Origin: Reticulitermes lucifugus
Taxonomy: Eukaryota; Arthropoda; Insecta; Blattodea; Rhinotermitidae
Direction: 5' to 3'
Length of the DNA: 64,000 nucleotides
Assembly (NCBI GenBank): GCA_026260175.1
Contig: JAKCWW010000087.1
Span: forward strand, 93,556-157,555
Shown one piece after another: positions 10,992 through 22,409 of the stretch; positions within the stretch are counted from its first letter, which is position 1; each line of letters starts with the position of its first letter. Under the pieces are notes generated by a model. It saw nothing but the letters and a program-made list of their open reading frames with translations, ran no database searches and was not told where the DNA came from. Both the position numbers and the translations under genes were made by a program.

Positions 10992-13158
10992 TAATGATAT
11001 TAACTAAATTGTAACTGCTTCAGGATCGTTTCCGGAAGTGGACTTTGTTATTAGCTCTGATGAGCCTTCTTGTCCTATTACCAAAGTTGCTAGGGATTCG
11101 ATATGGTTCGGATGAATGGCTAGGCAGTCAGTGATTCGTGTAGACATAAACATAGGGAGTTTTGAAGGATATTTACGTCTTTCATCTTCTATTAATTAGA
11201 GCACGTTTAATGCACAGTTAAGAAATTCGTGGTGTGTGTGTTTTGCTGCTCTTCTTACCACATAACAAGGCGCTAGACCAAACGTGCGTAACTCTGTACA
11301 CATGTAAGGTTGTCATTAATATTACGAAATAGTTATCATTTTAAGAGAGGTAGACAAACACCTGGGGGGTCTGACACTGGCTATGTTGACTGAGGGGGTT
11401 CGTCGTTCTCCTCAGTCCTTCCGCGCACATTCTGGACTCGGTATTCCTGAAGTCAGTCGCTCCCTTCCACGCGTTTTCCAATCCTCCATTTACCAGTCAT
11501 CCTGTCGTGTGGTGCTGCAGGGTCCAAGTCACTGCATACATCGTTAAGTAAATAATTAATTTAAATAAATAAAACCCGGCGACCGCCAAGTGATAGCAAA
11601 AAGGTATTTTGTATGTTGCTGCACTCTATGGATGACCACACAATGATAGCAAGACGGTGTTTTGTACGTTGCTGTACTTGACTGTTGTCAGCCAGATTCG
11701 TCATTAACAGAAGGACGTAACGATTCAACAAACTTTGATAGTTGTGAAGCATGAGTGGAGAGAAACTCATCAGAAGTTTCTAAGCGGAGCCAGACACTCG
11801 CCCACTCACTCACCTGAAGTTCACAGTTTTGTGTGAAAGTTTTAGCTTAACAGGTTCCTCAGATTGGAGATGCATCTCAGCCTACAGACGTGGGTGTGTC
11901 TGTTGCTCCATTATTACGTTACTTGGTGAGGTGTAAGGAACTCGAAACACTGACTTGGCAGATTTACATACCTGTTGCCTGATTAGTCTTACTGCTACTG
12001 CATTCTAAAACTTCTCAAACATGATTCGATTACCGAGAAACTCGGTGAAATAAAACAAAACATATAAATTACTTCTACAATAGAACTTGTGCCCAAAAGT
12101 AACATATTTGGGGCATTTTACAGGATAACCTAGGAGCAGCAGCATCTAAAATTTTATGTGCCTGTGTCTATGGTGACAAGTCATTAATTCACCCTCTAAA
12201 AATTAACATGAAGAAGACGTTTCAGAAGTGCAATTTTTAATTCGTTATCTGAATATCCAGGTTTTATTTGAAGTTATTAAATCGTTTTATTTACAAAAGT
12301 GCAGGCGTAAAACTTCAGTCTTGAACAAAATATTTGTGTTGGCCTCTTGTAAATATTGTACATATATATAGGCTACCCTCAGCCTATAAACTTATATTTA
12401 TAGGCAGGAGTCGCCTCAAAATTCTGCGCGCCGGAAAGGTGACATGAAGCAGGTTCCATACTGAGGACCCACAAATATTAGACATCACCATATATAATTT
12501 ATTCGCCATGGCGGCTTGGCGCCTGGAATTTGTGCACCCCTCTTCGTAAGTTCAGTTAAATCCCTTGAAATGATAACCCCCAAAAATGGATTATATCTCA
12601 CTGAAATTTTAGTTGCTCCGTCTGACCTCCAGGCAAATCCTGGGTTATTACCTTGAAACAGGGCAGTTCCCCCTTTTTTTTTTAATTCCGTCTCAATCAT
12701 TCATATCTATACTTCCGTTCGTCACTGTATAATCTGCGCGTATGAAAAAGCGTTAAATGAATGAAAAGTAAAGAGAAATAGTATTTAATAAAAACAAATA
12801 AAACGAAAAAACTTTTAAAATCGCCTGCCAAGGCATCAGACAAGAGTAACTTGTTACATTAACGTGTTTTATGACAAGTAATGAAAGGTTCTCGATCGAT
12901 CAGGCCCCTCAGTGTGGAATGTTCCTTAGCCCGTGTGTGGAGAAGTGGTGTTAAGACATGTCAGCGTCGATGGCTATTCGCACTGCAATATAATTCATTT
13001 GAAGACTTAATTACTTGAACTGGGTTAAAATTAAATACAACAAATAGATAGATTGACGGTATATTTGTAAATTCAATCAAAGTAGAGTCCTGTGTTATAA
13101 TGGAATGATAACACAACAAAACAACTTCACGTTATATTTACCGTGCATTTTTGTACAA
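10992..13158. other. No gene recognised
   Basis: AT-rich sequence with short frames only. The 71-codon minus frame at 12485-12700 and the 69-codon frame at 11561-11770 match nothing I know. A block near 11355-11520 is less AT-rich but has no recognisable feature. Confidence 0.55.
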
Positions 13159-13222
13159 TTGATTAACTCACACCAACAAATGCACCAAAACAAGNTTGTC
13201 ACTGATTTCTTTATTAAAAGTT

Positions 13223-13271
13223 TTCCCCAATACGCATTTCGGCACTTCTATATTGCCATCATCAGGGGGAT
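13223..13271 (-). ncRNA. Hammerhead-ribozyme-like motif, left arm
   Basis: On the minus strand this has the same parts as the right-arm copy: UCCCC, CUGAUGA, a GGCA/UGCC hairpin, GAAA, then UGCGUAU, U and GGGGA. All core bases are intact. It is described fully under the right-arm copy. Confidence 0.5.
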
Positions 13272-13467
13272 CGTTGAGGAGACCAATGTACTTAAGTTAC
13301 ATCGGAGCAGTTGTGTCAATATTCGTTATTACCACTTTGTATAAAATTGTATAAAATTGTATTATTATTATACAATTATACAATTTTATACAAAGTGGTA
13401 ATAACGAATATTGACACAACTGTTCCGATGTAACTTAAGTACATTGGTCTATGTACAAACATCACGA

Positions 13468-13514
13468 TCCCCCTGATGATGGCAATATAGAAGTGCCGAA
13501 ATGCGTATTGGGGA
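13468..13514 (+). ncRNA. Hammerhead-ribozyme-like motif, right arm
   Basis: Order of parts: stem I 5' strand UCCCC (13468-13472), core CUGAUGA (13473-13479), stem II GGCA (13481-13484) paired with UGCC (13494-13497), core GAAA (13498-13501), a very short stem III (A501-U508, U502-A507, loop GCGU), cleavable-type nucleotide U509 in an AUU triplet, and stem I 3' strand GGGGA (13510-13514). All invariant hammerhead core positions are satisfied, and both stem I and stem II are perfectly paired. Deviations are one extra U between the CUGAUGA core and stem II, and a stem III of only two pairs. Minimal hammerheads with very short stem III are known from Penelope-like retroelements. Activity is not shown by sequence alone. 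Confidence 0.5.
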
Positions 13515-13579
13515 AATCTTTTAATAAAGAAATCAGTGACAAACTTGTTTTGGTGCATTTGTTGGTGTGTGTTAATCAA

Positions 13580-14262
13580 CAACAAAACAAATAAAGAAGG
13601 ATGATCAACAACTCAAAATACATCAAAATCCGTTTTGCCACTGTAGAGGAGTGCCAGAATACAGCCCAAGCTACGGCTGTTACCTTCAGTGTCGTCATGC
13701 AACGCACCATAAAGATGAAAAGTAACACGTTCATATGTGGGCATTCTACAAGAATGTGTAATAATATAAGCAGTATGCCGCATTATGTGCAAAGAGGTAT
13801 CGGATCACTTCGTAATAAATGCCCAAGTGTAAGAGGAGTGTGATCAATCCGACACGATCACTCTGCTTATACATGTCATGCCAAAACTCATACTTGGCAT
13901 TACATGATCCATTACTACCGTGCGGAAGGCATTGGATACATCGTAAAGATTCAGCGTCGTCAATAGAGTTGAGTTTCATTTGTCGTATTCCTTTGGAAAT
14001 AAAAGCACCAGCTAGCGTCTATCTCGCACGTTGAATGAATGTAATAAAAATTGTTCACATTTCCTCTGAGAGCCCACAATCTATAAAGATTGAAGGAGAT
14101 GCTGAGCTTTCAACTTGCCAGTAAAATTGTAACAAAACTATGAAAATATTGGAGAGGCGGATCGGGATATTACAGCGCTTTCTGTAAACATCAAATGTTA
14201 GTCCTGATGTAAATCTGCATTCAGGGATTTTCGGTTACTAAATTAGTCTAGGGCAACAATTA
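13580..14262. other. No gene recognised
   Basis: Overlapping frames on both strands (13601-13843, 13746-13979, 13819-14034) contradict each other, and none resembles a known protein. Confidence 0.5.
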
Positions 14263-14447
14263 CGGTCGAACCCGGTTATAACGACATCGGCTTATGCGAC
14301 ACCTCGTCTGTAGCGTCAGATATTCTGTGGTACCAATTAATTCCTCACTGTTAACCATAACATTATACTCCTCGTTTATAATAACACTCGTTTATAACGA
14401 CACAAATTATTCCGTCCGTTTCATGACGTTATAACCGAGTTCGACAG
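14263..14447. mobile_element. pogo/Tigger-type MITE, copy 1
   Basis: The ends CGGTCGAACCCGGTTATAAC and GTTATAACCGAGTTCGACAG are inverted repeats of the pogo-type form CAGTCGAAC.CGGTTATAACG. The body is colinear with the copy at 23556-23725, sharing GTCAGATATTCTGTGGTACC and TTTCATGACG. A TA precedes the left end but the right flank is TT, so the TA duplication has decayed. It is too short to code for a transposase. Confidence 0.8.
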
Positions 14448-14453
14448 TTTGTG

Positions 14454-14605
14454 GTAAAAAAAGGGTAAAGGTAAAGTTCGCCCTATAGCCTGCCATGAAG
14501 GCACAGAAGGGGAGTAGAGGTATAGCTCTACTCTTTCTTTAACTTCGGTGCTAGATGGGGTGGGTGGTTAATGCGACACTCCGGCCTCTTAACTTCCGGG
14601 ATTAT
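14454..14605 (-). mobile_element. SINE family B, 5'-truncated
   Basis: On the minus strand this holds the 3' half of family B: the CCACCCACCCC block, GAGTAGAGCTATACCTCTAC, GCCTTCATGGC and a terminal CTTTACCTTTACCC tail. The tRNA-like head is missing. It abuts the right end of the pogo-type MITE, so one probably inserted beside the other. Confidence 0.8.
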
Positions 14606-15179
14606 GTTGTATAGCAATTTCAATTTTCTTACATGCTTTGCGTTCTCGTGCCTCGCTGAATTTCTTCCGGTTCCCAACCTTCATTTATTAAATCTGCATG
14701 TTACCTGCTTTTATTTTTTCACGCTAACGTAATTCAGTCACGTGTGTCTCCTCAACACAATTTCAGAACAGAAACGCTTGTGTGTCTATTTTCATACGTT
14801 AGACGTTCTGAAGTGATCAGTGGAAAGAATTATCAGGGAGCGTGGGATTTTGTATTCATTCTCAGAATTTTAAAATTTTAGGACGCCTTTCATAGTGCTG
14901 TAACTGTGTACAGGAATTATTCGCTTAGCTACGTGCGACATCTTCGTCCAATAAGAAATGTGTTATCTTCTTAGGCGTACGCATTCATCGGACTAATGGT
15001 TATTTACAAAGTTTGTTTATTCTTGAGAGACGTTCTGGGAAGAATATACACGATGCACGTCAGCACGTCACAGTCGTACAGTCGTGTGCTGTCGAGGCTA
15101 CCGCTCTGCAGGCTGCAAATGTCTGGTGTCTGTGACCGCATGTCATGGGTCTAGTAACTCAGTTCGTCACCTTCCGTGG
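14606..15179. other. No gene recognised
   Basis: AT-rich sequence with short frames only. Confidence 0.5.
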
Positions 15180-15489
15180 GTATGGCCAAGCTGAAATGAG
15201 TCCTGCGTTCTTTCCATTTCACGACTCGCTACGGACTGGACGGTCCGGTGATCGAATCCCGGTGGGGGCGAGATTTTCAGCACCCGTCCAGATCGGCCCT
15301 GGGGCCTACCCAGCCTCCTGTAAAATGGGTACAGTGTCATTCTCGGGGGTAAAGCGGCCGGGGCGAGTCGTTGACCACCCACCCCCATCTAGCGCCGAGG
15401 TTAAAGAAAGAGTAGAGCTATACCTCTACTCCCCCTCTGGGCCTTCATGGCCTGTTCTAGGGTGGACTTTACCTTTACCTTTACCTTTA
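15180..15489 (+). mobile_element. tRNA-derived SINE, family B, full-length or nearly so
   Basis: The B box GTGATCGAATCCCGG lies near 15248. It is followed by GGGGCGAGATTTTCAGCACC, a CCCAGCCTCCTGTAAAATGG block, the CCACCCACCCCCATCTAGCG block, the GAGTAGAGCTATACCTCTAC block and the tail (CTTTAC)n ending at 15489. The 5' boundary is uncertain. The 129-codon frame across it is only the SINE read through, as is the 73-codon frame on the other strand. Confidence 0.85.
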
Positions 15490-18283
15490 ATGTACCCGCT
15501 ACAGTACACCAGTTACACGCATGTGCTTGTGTGAACTTGTGCTACAGATCAAAGTCTGTTCTGTATGCGGTAGTGTATGTATTCTGCAACATGGTCAGCC
15601 GAGAGCCGTACAGAGCAATTTGTAGTGATGGCAGGGAAATACAGCAGACGTGGGAGAGAAACGTGACAAGGGAGGAAGGCAGAGATACGTTTGTTACTAC
15701 CGCTAAGTAAATGAAAAGAAACAGCGACCACGTGTGCTGAAATGGGGTACAGCCAAGGGCGCAGATGAGGCCTCTGCAGACCTCGCGGCTCGGGGGGCCC
15801 CGTGGGTTAAAGGGGCCCCAATCCTAAAGAATTCTAAAACTTTGTGGGTTCTTTTGGACTGGATTCCGTTCTTCTGACAGAAGGCAGTATGCAGGATCCC
15901 TCTTAGGTCTGGGAGTAACTTCGATAATAATTACAGGAGGGCCCCGATTATCGAGTCGTGGCGAGGCCCCTGACCTGGTATTTAGGCTACTGAGTGCAGC
16001 AGTATAAAATTTATAGTAGAATAAATTCAGGAAATGAAACTACTCTGGCTAGCTGTCTGAAATGACCAGTCGAAGAACGAACAACTCTTCGTAATGGAAT
16101 GCGTCTGAATGCTGTTAGCAAGTGCATATTAGGGGAATAATACAGGATTTATACAGGCAGGAGATAAAAGTTCCACCCATAGCAGAGCTACCAATTATTA
16201 CTAAAAAAAATAATTTCTATAGGATGGAAAGTCAGTACAGTTCAGAAATGCACTGAATATGTAATGTGTGAATGGGGAACTGCCAATGAAAATGTAAGAT
16301 ATTGAACGAGGGGAAGGATATAGTTGAATGGAGATCAAAAGTCTTTAAAAAGAACAGTGTTAATAAGAAGGACGTAAAGTACTGCATGTTGACAAATATT
16401 TGGCGACAGCAACCTGACATCCGCAAAGTGCTGGCAAAGTCATGGCGGCAAAAGTGAACTCAGGAAACAGTGGGTTTTACTGCACGTCAGGGACACCAAT
16501 GGTTTCCTTCCCGTTGAGTGTGGCTAGGACTCTGAATTTCAGCTTGCATATAAAGTAGTGTGACAGCCTTCATTTCGGAGTTCTGCATAGACACAATCAA
16601 GTTGAAAGTCTCACCGAAACGCTAGACCGTAACTACGGAGGGAGAAAACTCTGCTGGTGACGCAGGGATGTAATACAACTGTGGCTATAAATGAACGTAA
16701 TCCTAGAAGATATAACGGAAAATCTTTCCACGTCACACGAAGGAACTTGGCAAACCAGATGAAATTGCTGATGATATGATGATGGCGGTAGATGTTCAGC
16801 ATGCAAAGGAGGCCAGTAAACAAGAAGGAAGAGATGATTAAAGACATGACGTAGCTGGCTCATGTAAATGACGGACGAAAATATGAGGGAAAATAGAACC
16901 CGAGAACATCCTCTTCATCTCCTCTGCATGTCATGCACCGATCTACCCCCATGAGGTGTAAAGCTAGCAGAGGAATCGTGCAGACCCTCAATCATGATCA
17001 CCCCTGGTAATGACGCAGAAAACAACAGTAGGTAACCAAGATCAATGGCTGTGGCAATGTTGTAAGTTCCTTGCTCAGTCACCTCTATAATTCCTGCCGT
17101 GCTAGGAAAGCAGCTGAGAACCATACCTATTTCAAGTTGATAGGGAATATGTGTTTGCATTAGCAACGTTGAACACGTATAAAGAACACTGACCTTTCGC
17201 ACGGCGCATTTTACGGCTGCGAAATTACGAGTGTGTGTGCAACATGTCAAAGTACCAGGTTCAAGAGCCACGTTACATTAATTCTTTATTTAAAGACATA
17301 TTAGAACCTTAGGAAATAAGAAAGTGGAGAGAAGAAATTTTAGACAATAAATGACTGAGTATGAATGAGAATTTAGGGTAAAAGGAAATACTAAATTGTA
17401 CAAATGTAACGGAGGTAGAAGTATTAGACAATAATTTAAAAATAATTACATGAAAACAGGAAAACACGACTGTAAGACGCGATAGTCATTGGCGAATGCT
17501 GTGAAATAGACTGAGAAACTAGGAAAATCGTTGGAGAGAAAGGGAAACATTGTCATCGTACAACAAAAGTAGCTGTGCAATAATGCGAGTTGTAACAATA
17601 GTGAGCATAACAATGTATGTTTAAAGAATATGTGCTCTGCAAGAACCTGGTGTCAAGTCGGCACGGATCGGTGTAAAGAAGGAACTGCGAGCTAACAGAC
17701 CAATATTGCTATCATTTTCTATCTTCCTGGCATTATTGTATTTCGCTCAAAAGGTCTGTCGCCAAACCTACAACTCTTCAGACCCACAAGTAAAGGTTCT
17801 ATAGTTACTTCCACTTCAGAAGTTTGTGTAATGATTTTAAATAGTACCAAGTGATGAATGTACCCACTTACGTGATGTTCGTGTTTCATAAAATTCGAAA
17901 ATTTAGTAAGCGAATCAATTAATTCAATGCATAAACAGCATAGTCGGAAAACCTGAAATGAAGAGACGGTTTGTGAGACCATAGCAAAAATGGAAGAGTA
18001 ATATTAAAATGGTTCGTAAACAAATCGGGTATAAGGATGTGGATTGGAATAAGCTGTCTTAGGAGAGTTCAGGGCTCCTGCAAAACTAAAACTGAAGTTT
18101 CGGGTACCTTCGAAAGAGAGGAGTTTCTGGACCAGCTGTGTAACTGCCAGTTTCGGAAGAGAAACTCTGCCCCGTGCACTTAGTTAATGCGAGAGACATT
18201 CGTCACATGACAACTACAAATGTGACTTTGCGTGTGGACACATGCTTGTGTGTCGGCAAGCACAGTTGTTACAGTAAAATTCT
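15490..18283. other. No gene recognised; GC-rich patch at 15755-15995
   Basis: No exon or clear element is seen. A patch with GGGGGGCCCCGTGGG and GGGGCCCC around 15795-15825, and GGAGGGCCCC and GGCGAGGCCCC around 15940-15970, looks like the ends of a decayed short DNA element, but I cannot pair its termini or find a target duplication. The frames at 16232-17271 and 17719-17982 are unrecognised. Confidence 0.5.
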
Positions 18284-18432
18284 GCCATGGCTCGGGTGGT
18301 TAGTCGCCGACCGGTCATTGCAGAGGCTTTGGTTGATCCCTGGCCAGCACATGTGGTGGGCAAAGTAGCACCTGGCGAGCTTATTCGATTACTTCGGCTT
18401 TCCGCTGTCAGTATCGTTCCACCAATATCCCA
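18284..18432 (+). mobile_element. SINE family C, 3'-truncated copy
   Basis: It starts GCCATGGCTCGGGTGGTTAG, has a B-box position TGGTTGATCCCTGG, and continues with CACATGTGGTGGGCAAAGTA, CGGCTTTCC and TTCCACCAAT. The 3' module of the 9.7 kb copy is absent. Confidence 0.8.
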
Positions 18433-19934
18433 TACGTTTAAATCGTCTACCAGCAATGCTATATAATCTTATAAATTGTCGGCCACGTTTATGAAACATT
18501 TATTTCTCTTCTTGCTGTCTTTGTGGCGTATGGGCTAAATATCACGCGATGCGTGACCCAGAGTTCCTTGATTTTGCCTTACATTTATAGAGGTTCAAAT
18601 TTAATAGATCTGCGCGACAATTAAAATCCTACCTTATTGAACAGGTACTGAATATTTAACACGTGCTTTGCGTGATTAGTACTTACACATGTGCAGGGTA
18701 ACAGTACCTGGACTTAATGCGATTAGCCTTCATTCTTTTTCATGGTGTTTTTACACTTTATCAAGATCCATGCTCTCGTGCTTTATAATCCTTTTCATTC
18801 CCTTTTGTTACCGCTTTCTTCTGTCGTTATATAAATTCCTTGTTAGCGTCTAGTCTTTCTTGGAATTTGAAATCTTATTTTAATGGAATTTACCGTTATT
18901 GTCTTCAATACTTCCAGCACATCGGAAAATAAATCGTCCACTGATTTTTCTGACACCTCACAACATACGAATATTTCCGATGTAATTAAACAGCGCCCAT
19001 CTTATACTGCTGTGTTATAGGATTATCACTCATACTGTGAACGTCTTCGCACAAAAAGCGTTATGTTATGTAATCAAAAGGATTTTAAATCCAGTTGTAG
19101 AGTAGATACAATGACGGTAAGCATCTTATCTCCAACGCCTTTGTGTATATATATTGTATTTTTTAAAGATATTTTCAATCACAGTTACTTGTTCTCTGTC
19201 GCTGAGACAGGGGAAGAAGGCTCTAATTTCATCTTCGTCTGGTTACCGTATCTGGATTCAGTACAGCTAGCTAAAGATGTAAAAGGAAGAAAACACTCTT
19301 CCTGTAAACGTTTGTACAAATAAAGAAGTGCTTAAATTCGCCTTATCTTCCGTTTATGCTTGTTGGACGTGTTAGGTGTTAATTGTCTTCTTCGTTTAGG
19401 GTGGATTGATGGTGAAGTTTCTGTTGTGGAAATTGAATGCAAGACACAATCAAACAGAGTGAAAACTTCGACAGAAAAAAACTGACAAAGAAATAAGGAC
19501 ACAAAGAAATGAGCAAACAATAAACGGATTGAAAAGAAACAAAAGAAGGATGAAAAGTAAATACAGTAAAAACGTTCTATCTTTGCCTCCATATTTGTCT
19601 TTTTCTTTTTGAATAAACATTTGTCATGAGGCATTTATTTACATGACGTGGGGCACAACACGGAATTTGCTTTTATTGTCTCTAACACTGTGTTCCCTTA
19701 CATCCAAAATAGTGTTATTTTCTTGTAAGTTGTCGAGTCTCAACATTTTATTCAATGTGTATGATCACTTGCCGTCATGTGTGTTTCTAAGATATCACCA
19801 TTCATATTTTCAATTTAAAGCATAAAATTAAGATTCCCGGAGAAACCTTATATACGTTGATGTTAAAAGGTGAGGTTGTAATCGTAATATTATCTTGACT
19901 GGAAGAGCACGGCATAATAGTCTGTAGTGCATTT
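18433..19934. other. No gene recognised
   Basis: AT-rich sequence. The 86-codon plus frame (19063-19323) and the 100-codon minus frame (19332-19634, purine-rich DNA) are unrecognised. Confidence 0.5.
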
Positions 19935-20590
19935 AGAGATAATTCACCGTAAGACTCGCGACAAAATATGGAGATAATTGACGGTGAGATGCCCAGCAAA
20001 ATATCGAGAAAATTCACCGTGAGACGCCCGACAATATATCGAGAAAATTCACCATGTGGCGCCCGACAAAATATCAAGCTAAGTAACGGTGAAACGTCCG
20101 ATAAAATATCTAAATTCCATGAGACGCCAGATGAAGTATCGAGATAATTTACCGTCAGACGCCAGACAAAATACCGAGATAACTCACATTGGGGACTCCC
20201 GAGAAAATATCGAGAAATTGACAGTGAGTCGTCCGACAACATTTCGAGATAATTCACCTTGAGACACACGACAAAATATCCAAAATTTCACCTGACGCAC
20301 GACAAAATGTTGAGATTATGCACCTTTAAGCGAACGACAAACTATTGAAGAAATAGATGGTGAGATGGCCGACATAATATCGAGAATATTCACAGTGAGA
20401 TGCACGACAAAATATCGGGGTAATTGACAGTGAGATGTGTTATAAAATATCCAAAGTATTCACAGTGAGAAGCCAGACGAAATAGCGACATAATTCGCTG
20501 TCAAACTAGAGACAAAATTTCCAGAAAATTCACCGTGTAATATCCGACAGAATATCCAGAATATTCACTTGAGACGCCTGGTAATATACC
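19935..20590. repeat. Degenerate 35-bp minisatellite, about 19 units
   Basis: The unit is ATTCACCGTGAGACGCCCGA followed by CAAAATATCGAGATA. I count 19 occurrences of the GACAAAATATCG core or its variants (for example CAGCAAAATATCG, GATAAAATATC, GACAGAATATCC), averaging about 34.5 bp apart. Units differ by many substitutions and small indels, so the array is old. The 155-codon minus-strand frame at 19802-20269 is this array translated: because 35 is not a multiple of 3, the protein-like repeat appears with a 35-residue period from three units. It is not a gene. Confidence 0.92.
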
Positions 20591-20944
20591 ACATCCGTGG
20601 AATTGTGTTCTCAGCGCTCCTATTGGCTCCTTAATGAGCTTTAATTTTTGAAACTTTTCTGTAATCGAAGTTTATGTTGCACTTAAAGCGAAATTACCCT
20701 GCAGCTGAGAAGTATATTCGTAAGCTAAGAATGTTGAGAAGTTTATGACTTCATTGAAATGAATCTTAAAAATGCTATTGAGAGCATGTGGTCTGGATGT
20801 GTCTGGCTCATTGTAGGATCCACTAGCGAGCACAGTAACGAACCCTCGGGCTGTCTGAAAGGCGTTACATTTTTTAATTCCTAACAAGATGGCAATGTTC
20901 GTACAAATGTAACAGTAAGGCGCAATCGTGTATACATTTTTGCC
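20591..20944. other. No gene recognised
   Basis: Short unrecognised frame (20672-20887, minus) only. Confidence 0.5.
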
Positions 20945-21400
20945 GTGGAAGAGCAGTAAGTGTTACATAGAGTGTGTGTCTGTAGCCTGAGTTATCTGGC
21001 ATGCAATGCGCATTCACCGTATGGTCATCTGTGACCTGTCTGACTCTACCATACTTTTCCACATTATCTCATATACGGCACGATTTTCAGGGGGGAAAAA
21101 TTACTGAACCTAAAATGTGTGTTTTGATTTTCTCTACAACTTTTGTCAAAACATTTCTCATTCTAAGAAGAATTGAGGGAGATATTATCATAAATGTACA
21201 TAGGTCTTCATGTAAAGAACCCTTATTCTTGTCAGATTAAAGGAAACTTGAATTTTTTCGACAGATTTTCGAAAAATACTCAAATATCAAATGCCATGAA
21301 AATCCGTTCACTGGGGGTGGAGCTGTTCAATGAGAGACAATCGTAACTAAGCTAATAGTCGCTTTTCGAAATTTTGCGAACGCGCCTAAAAATGGCTGCC
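20945..21400 (+). repeat. Dispersed repeat, family G, long copy
   Basis: Colinear with the reverse complement of 46466-46925. Shared blocks in order are CCGTGGAA.AGCA, TGTAGCCT.AGTTATC, ATGCGCAT, GTCATCTGTG.CCTGTCTG, TACCATA.TTTTCC, GTTTTGATTTTCTCTACAA, TTCTCATTCTAAGAAGAA, ATAAATGTACATAGGTCTT and TTATTCTTGTCA. The downstream half (CGACAGATTTTCG, ATATCAAATGCCATGAAAAT, then GCGAACGCGCCTAAAAATGG) also matches 1540-1815 and 4820-5060. One frame reads PKMCVLIFSTTF, which is familiar from repeat-derived predicted proteins in arthropod assemblies. Element class is unknown: I see no terminal repeats or target duplication. Confidence 0.8.
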
Positions 21401-22150
21401 TTATATGGATTGGCGCATAACGAAAACATATTATTAAAATATCGACCAACACATGTGGCATTTCATTCATTCATTCATTCATCCGTCCACTAATCCACCA
21501 ACTCCCTCAATTTCACAGCCACCCAGCACTGAGTTCAACAACTAACACACTAACTCGCTGTATAGGAATGGATGCCCGCCTGTTTGGCGAGCATAATTTT
21601 TGTTGGAGAACGTATATTTTTTTCGGCTGCAGATTGGTACTGAAATATAAGTCGGAATTTCGTTATCTGTCAGCCAGATGGTATAACTTGCCACGCAGTT
21701 GGTTCTGTTGTGTCAGTGGGCGTATCAAACGCAAGCTAACGAAGAGCAACTGGCGCAGTCGTTGCTATTGATCCTACTTTAATTAAAGGGAGATTAAGAG
21801 ATCGCCCGCTGCCGTGTCGCGCTTTCAGTACTGCTTCCCTACGTCGCGTCGCGCCGCGTTAACTAGTAGAAGGCAAACTGCAGTACATCGCCACAAACTC
21901 TTGATATGCAGTGTAATTAACACGACCAACAACACGTCGTGATTGAATAAATGAATTATGATCTTATTCTTTCAGTAAGGATATATGTACTAATTTATTT
22001 CCGCTTCCAACCTTGACGGAGTTTTATATTTGGGTGTCGATGCAAAAGCAAATTATTTTAACGTTCAGGACCTTATGTAGGACGCTAATTCCAGGATTAC
22101 TAATTGTCAGAGATTGGCTTACCTATTGACTAAGTCTGTTTTACGTGACC
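21401..22150. repeat. Non-genic stretch with (ATTC)n microsatellite and a CpG-rich patch
   Basis: A (CATT)n tract lies at about 21462-21481. Around 21795-21865 the sequence is rich in CG and GC words (for example GTCGCGTCGCGCCGCG). No exon, promoter element or RNA gene can be supported. The 67-codon frame at 21568-21771 is unrecognised. Confidence 0.6.
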
Positions 22151-22165
22151 ATTATGAAGAGTAAA

Positions 22166-22394
22166 GCCGATCCCAGTGGCCGTGCGGTCTAAGGCGTGGG
22201 TCTTCGGCCGCTCGCTTACTAGGNNNNNNNNNNNNNNNNNNNNNNNNNNNNNNNNNNNNNNNNNNNNNNNNNNNNNNNNNNNNNNNNNNNNNNNNNNNNN
22301 NNNNNNNNNNNNNNNNNNNNNNNNNNNNNNNNNNNNCCTCGACGAAACGAGGAGGCCCAGGCCCATATAAGGCTGTCGAGCCATAGAAAAAAAA
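22166..22394 (+). mobile_element. SINE family A with target duplication, interrupted by a gap
   Basis: It starts GCCGATCCCAGTGGCCGTGC and ends GGCTGTCGAGCCATAG plus A-rich sequence. The flanks ATTATGAAGAGTAAA (22151-22165) and ATTACGAAGAGTAAA (22395-22409) match at 14 of 15 bases. The middle is N. Confidence 0.9.
22224..22336. other. Assembly gap (113 N) inside SINE A
   Basis: A run of N starting four bases upstream of the SINE position where the 10.8 kb gap starts. Confidence 0.99.
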
Positions 22395-22409
22395 ATTACG
22401 AAGAGTAAA

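Larger units (their letters stand above)
13159..13579. repeat. Large, nearly identical inverted repeat with two hammerhead-like motifs
   Basis: The left arm (13159-13361) and right arm (13370-13579) are reverse complements with only a few substitutions and one indel: the left has TTGAGG where the right has a longer TGATGTTTGTACAT-type stretch. The centre is a short ATTATTATT spacer. The single N at 13195 corresponds to T in the other arm. The near identity implies a recent inversion-duplication, or an element that inserts as an inverted dimer. The open frames in each arm are mirror images and encode nothing recognised. Each arm carries the motif annotated at 13223-13271 and 13468-13514. Confidence 0.9.

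Noticed and set aside
15145-15534. 129-codon frame as a gene
   Set aside because: It covers a family B SINE and ends in its (CTTTAC)n tail, giving a PLPLPL-type end.
15755-15995. GGGGCCCC-rich patch as a hAT element
   Set aside because: I could not pair the two ends as inverted repeats or find an 8-bp duplication.
19802-20269. 155-codon minus-strand frame as a repeat protein
   Set aside because: Most of it is a direct translation of the 35-bp minisatellite, with the repeat drifting through all three frames.
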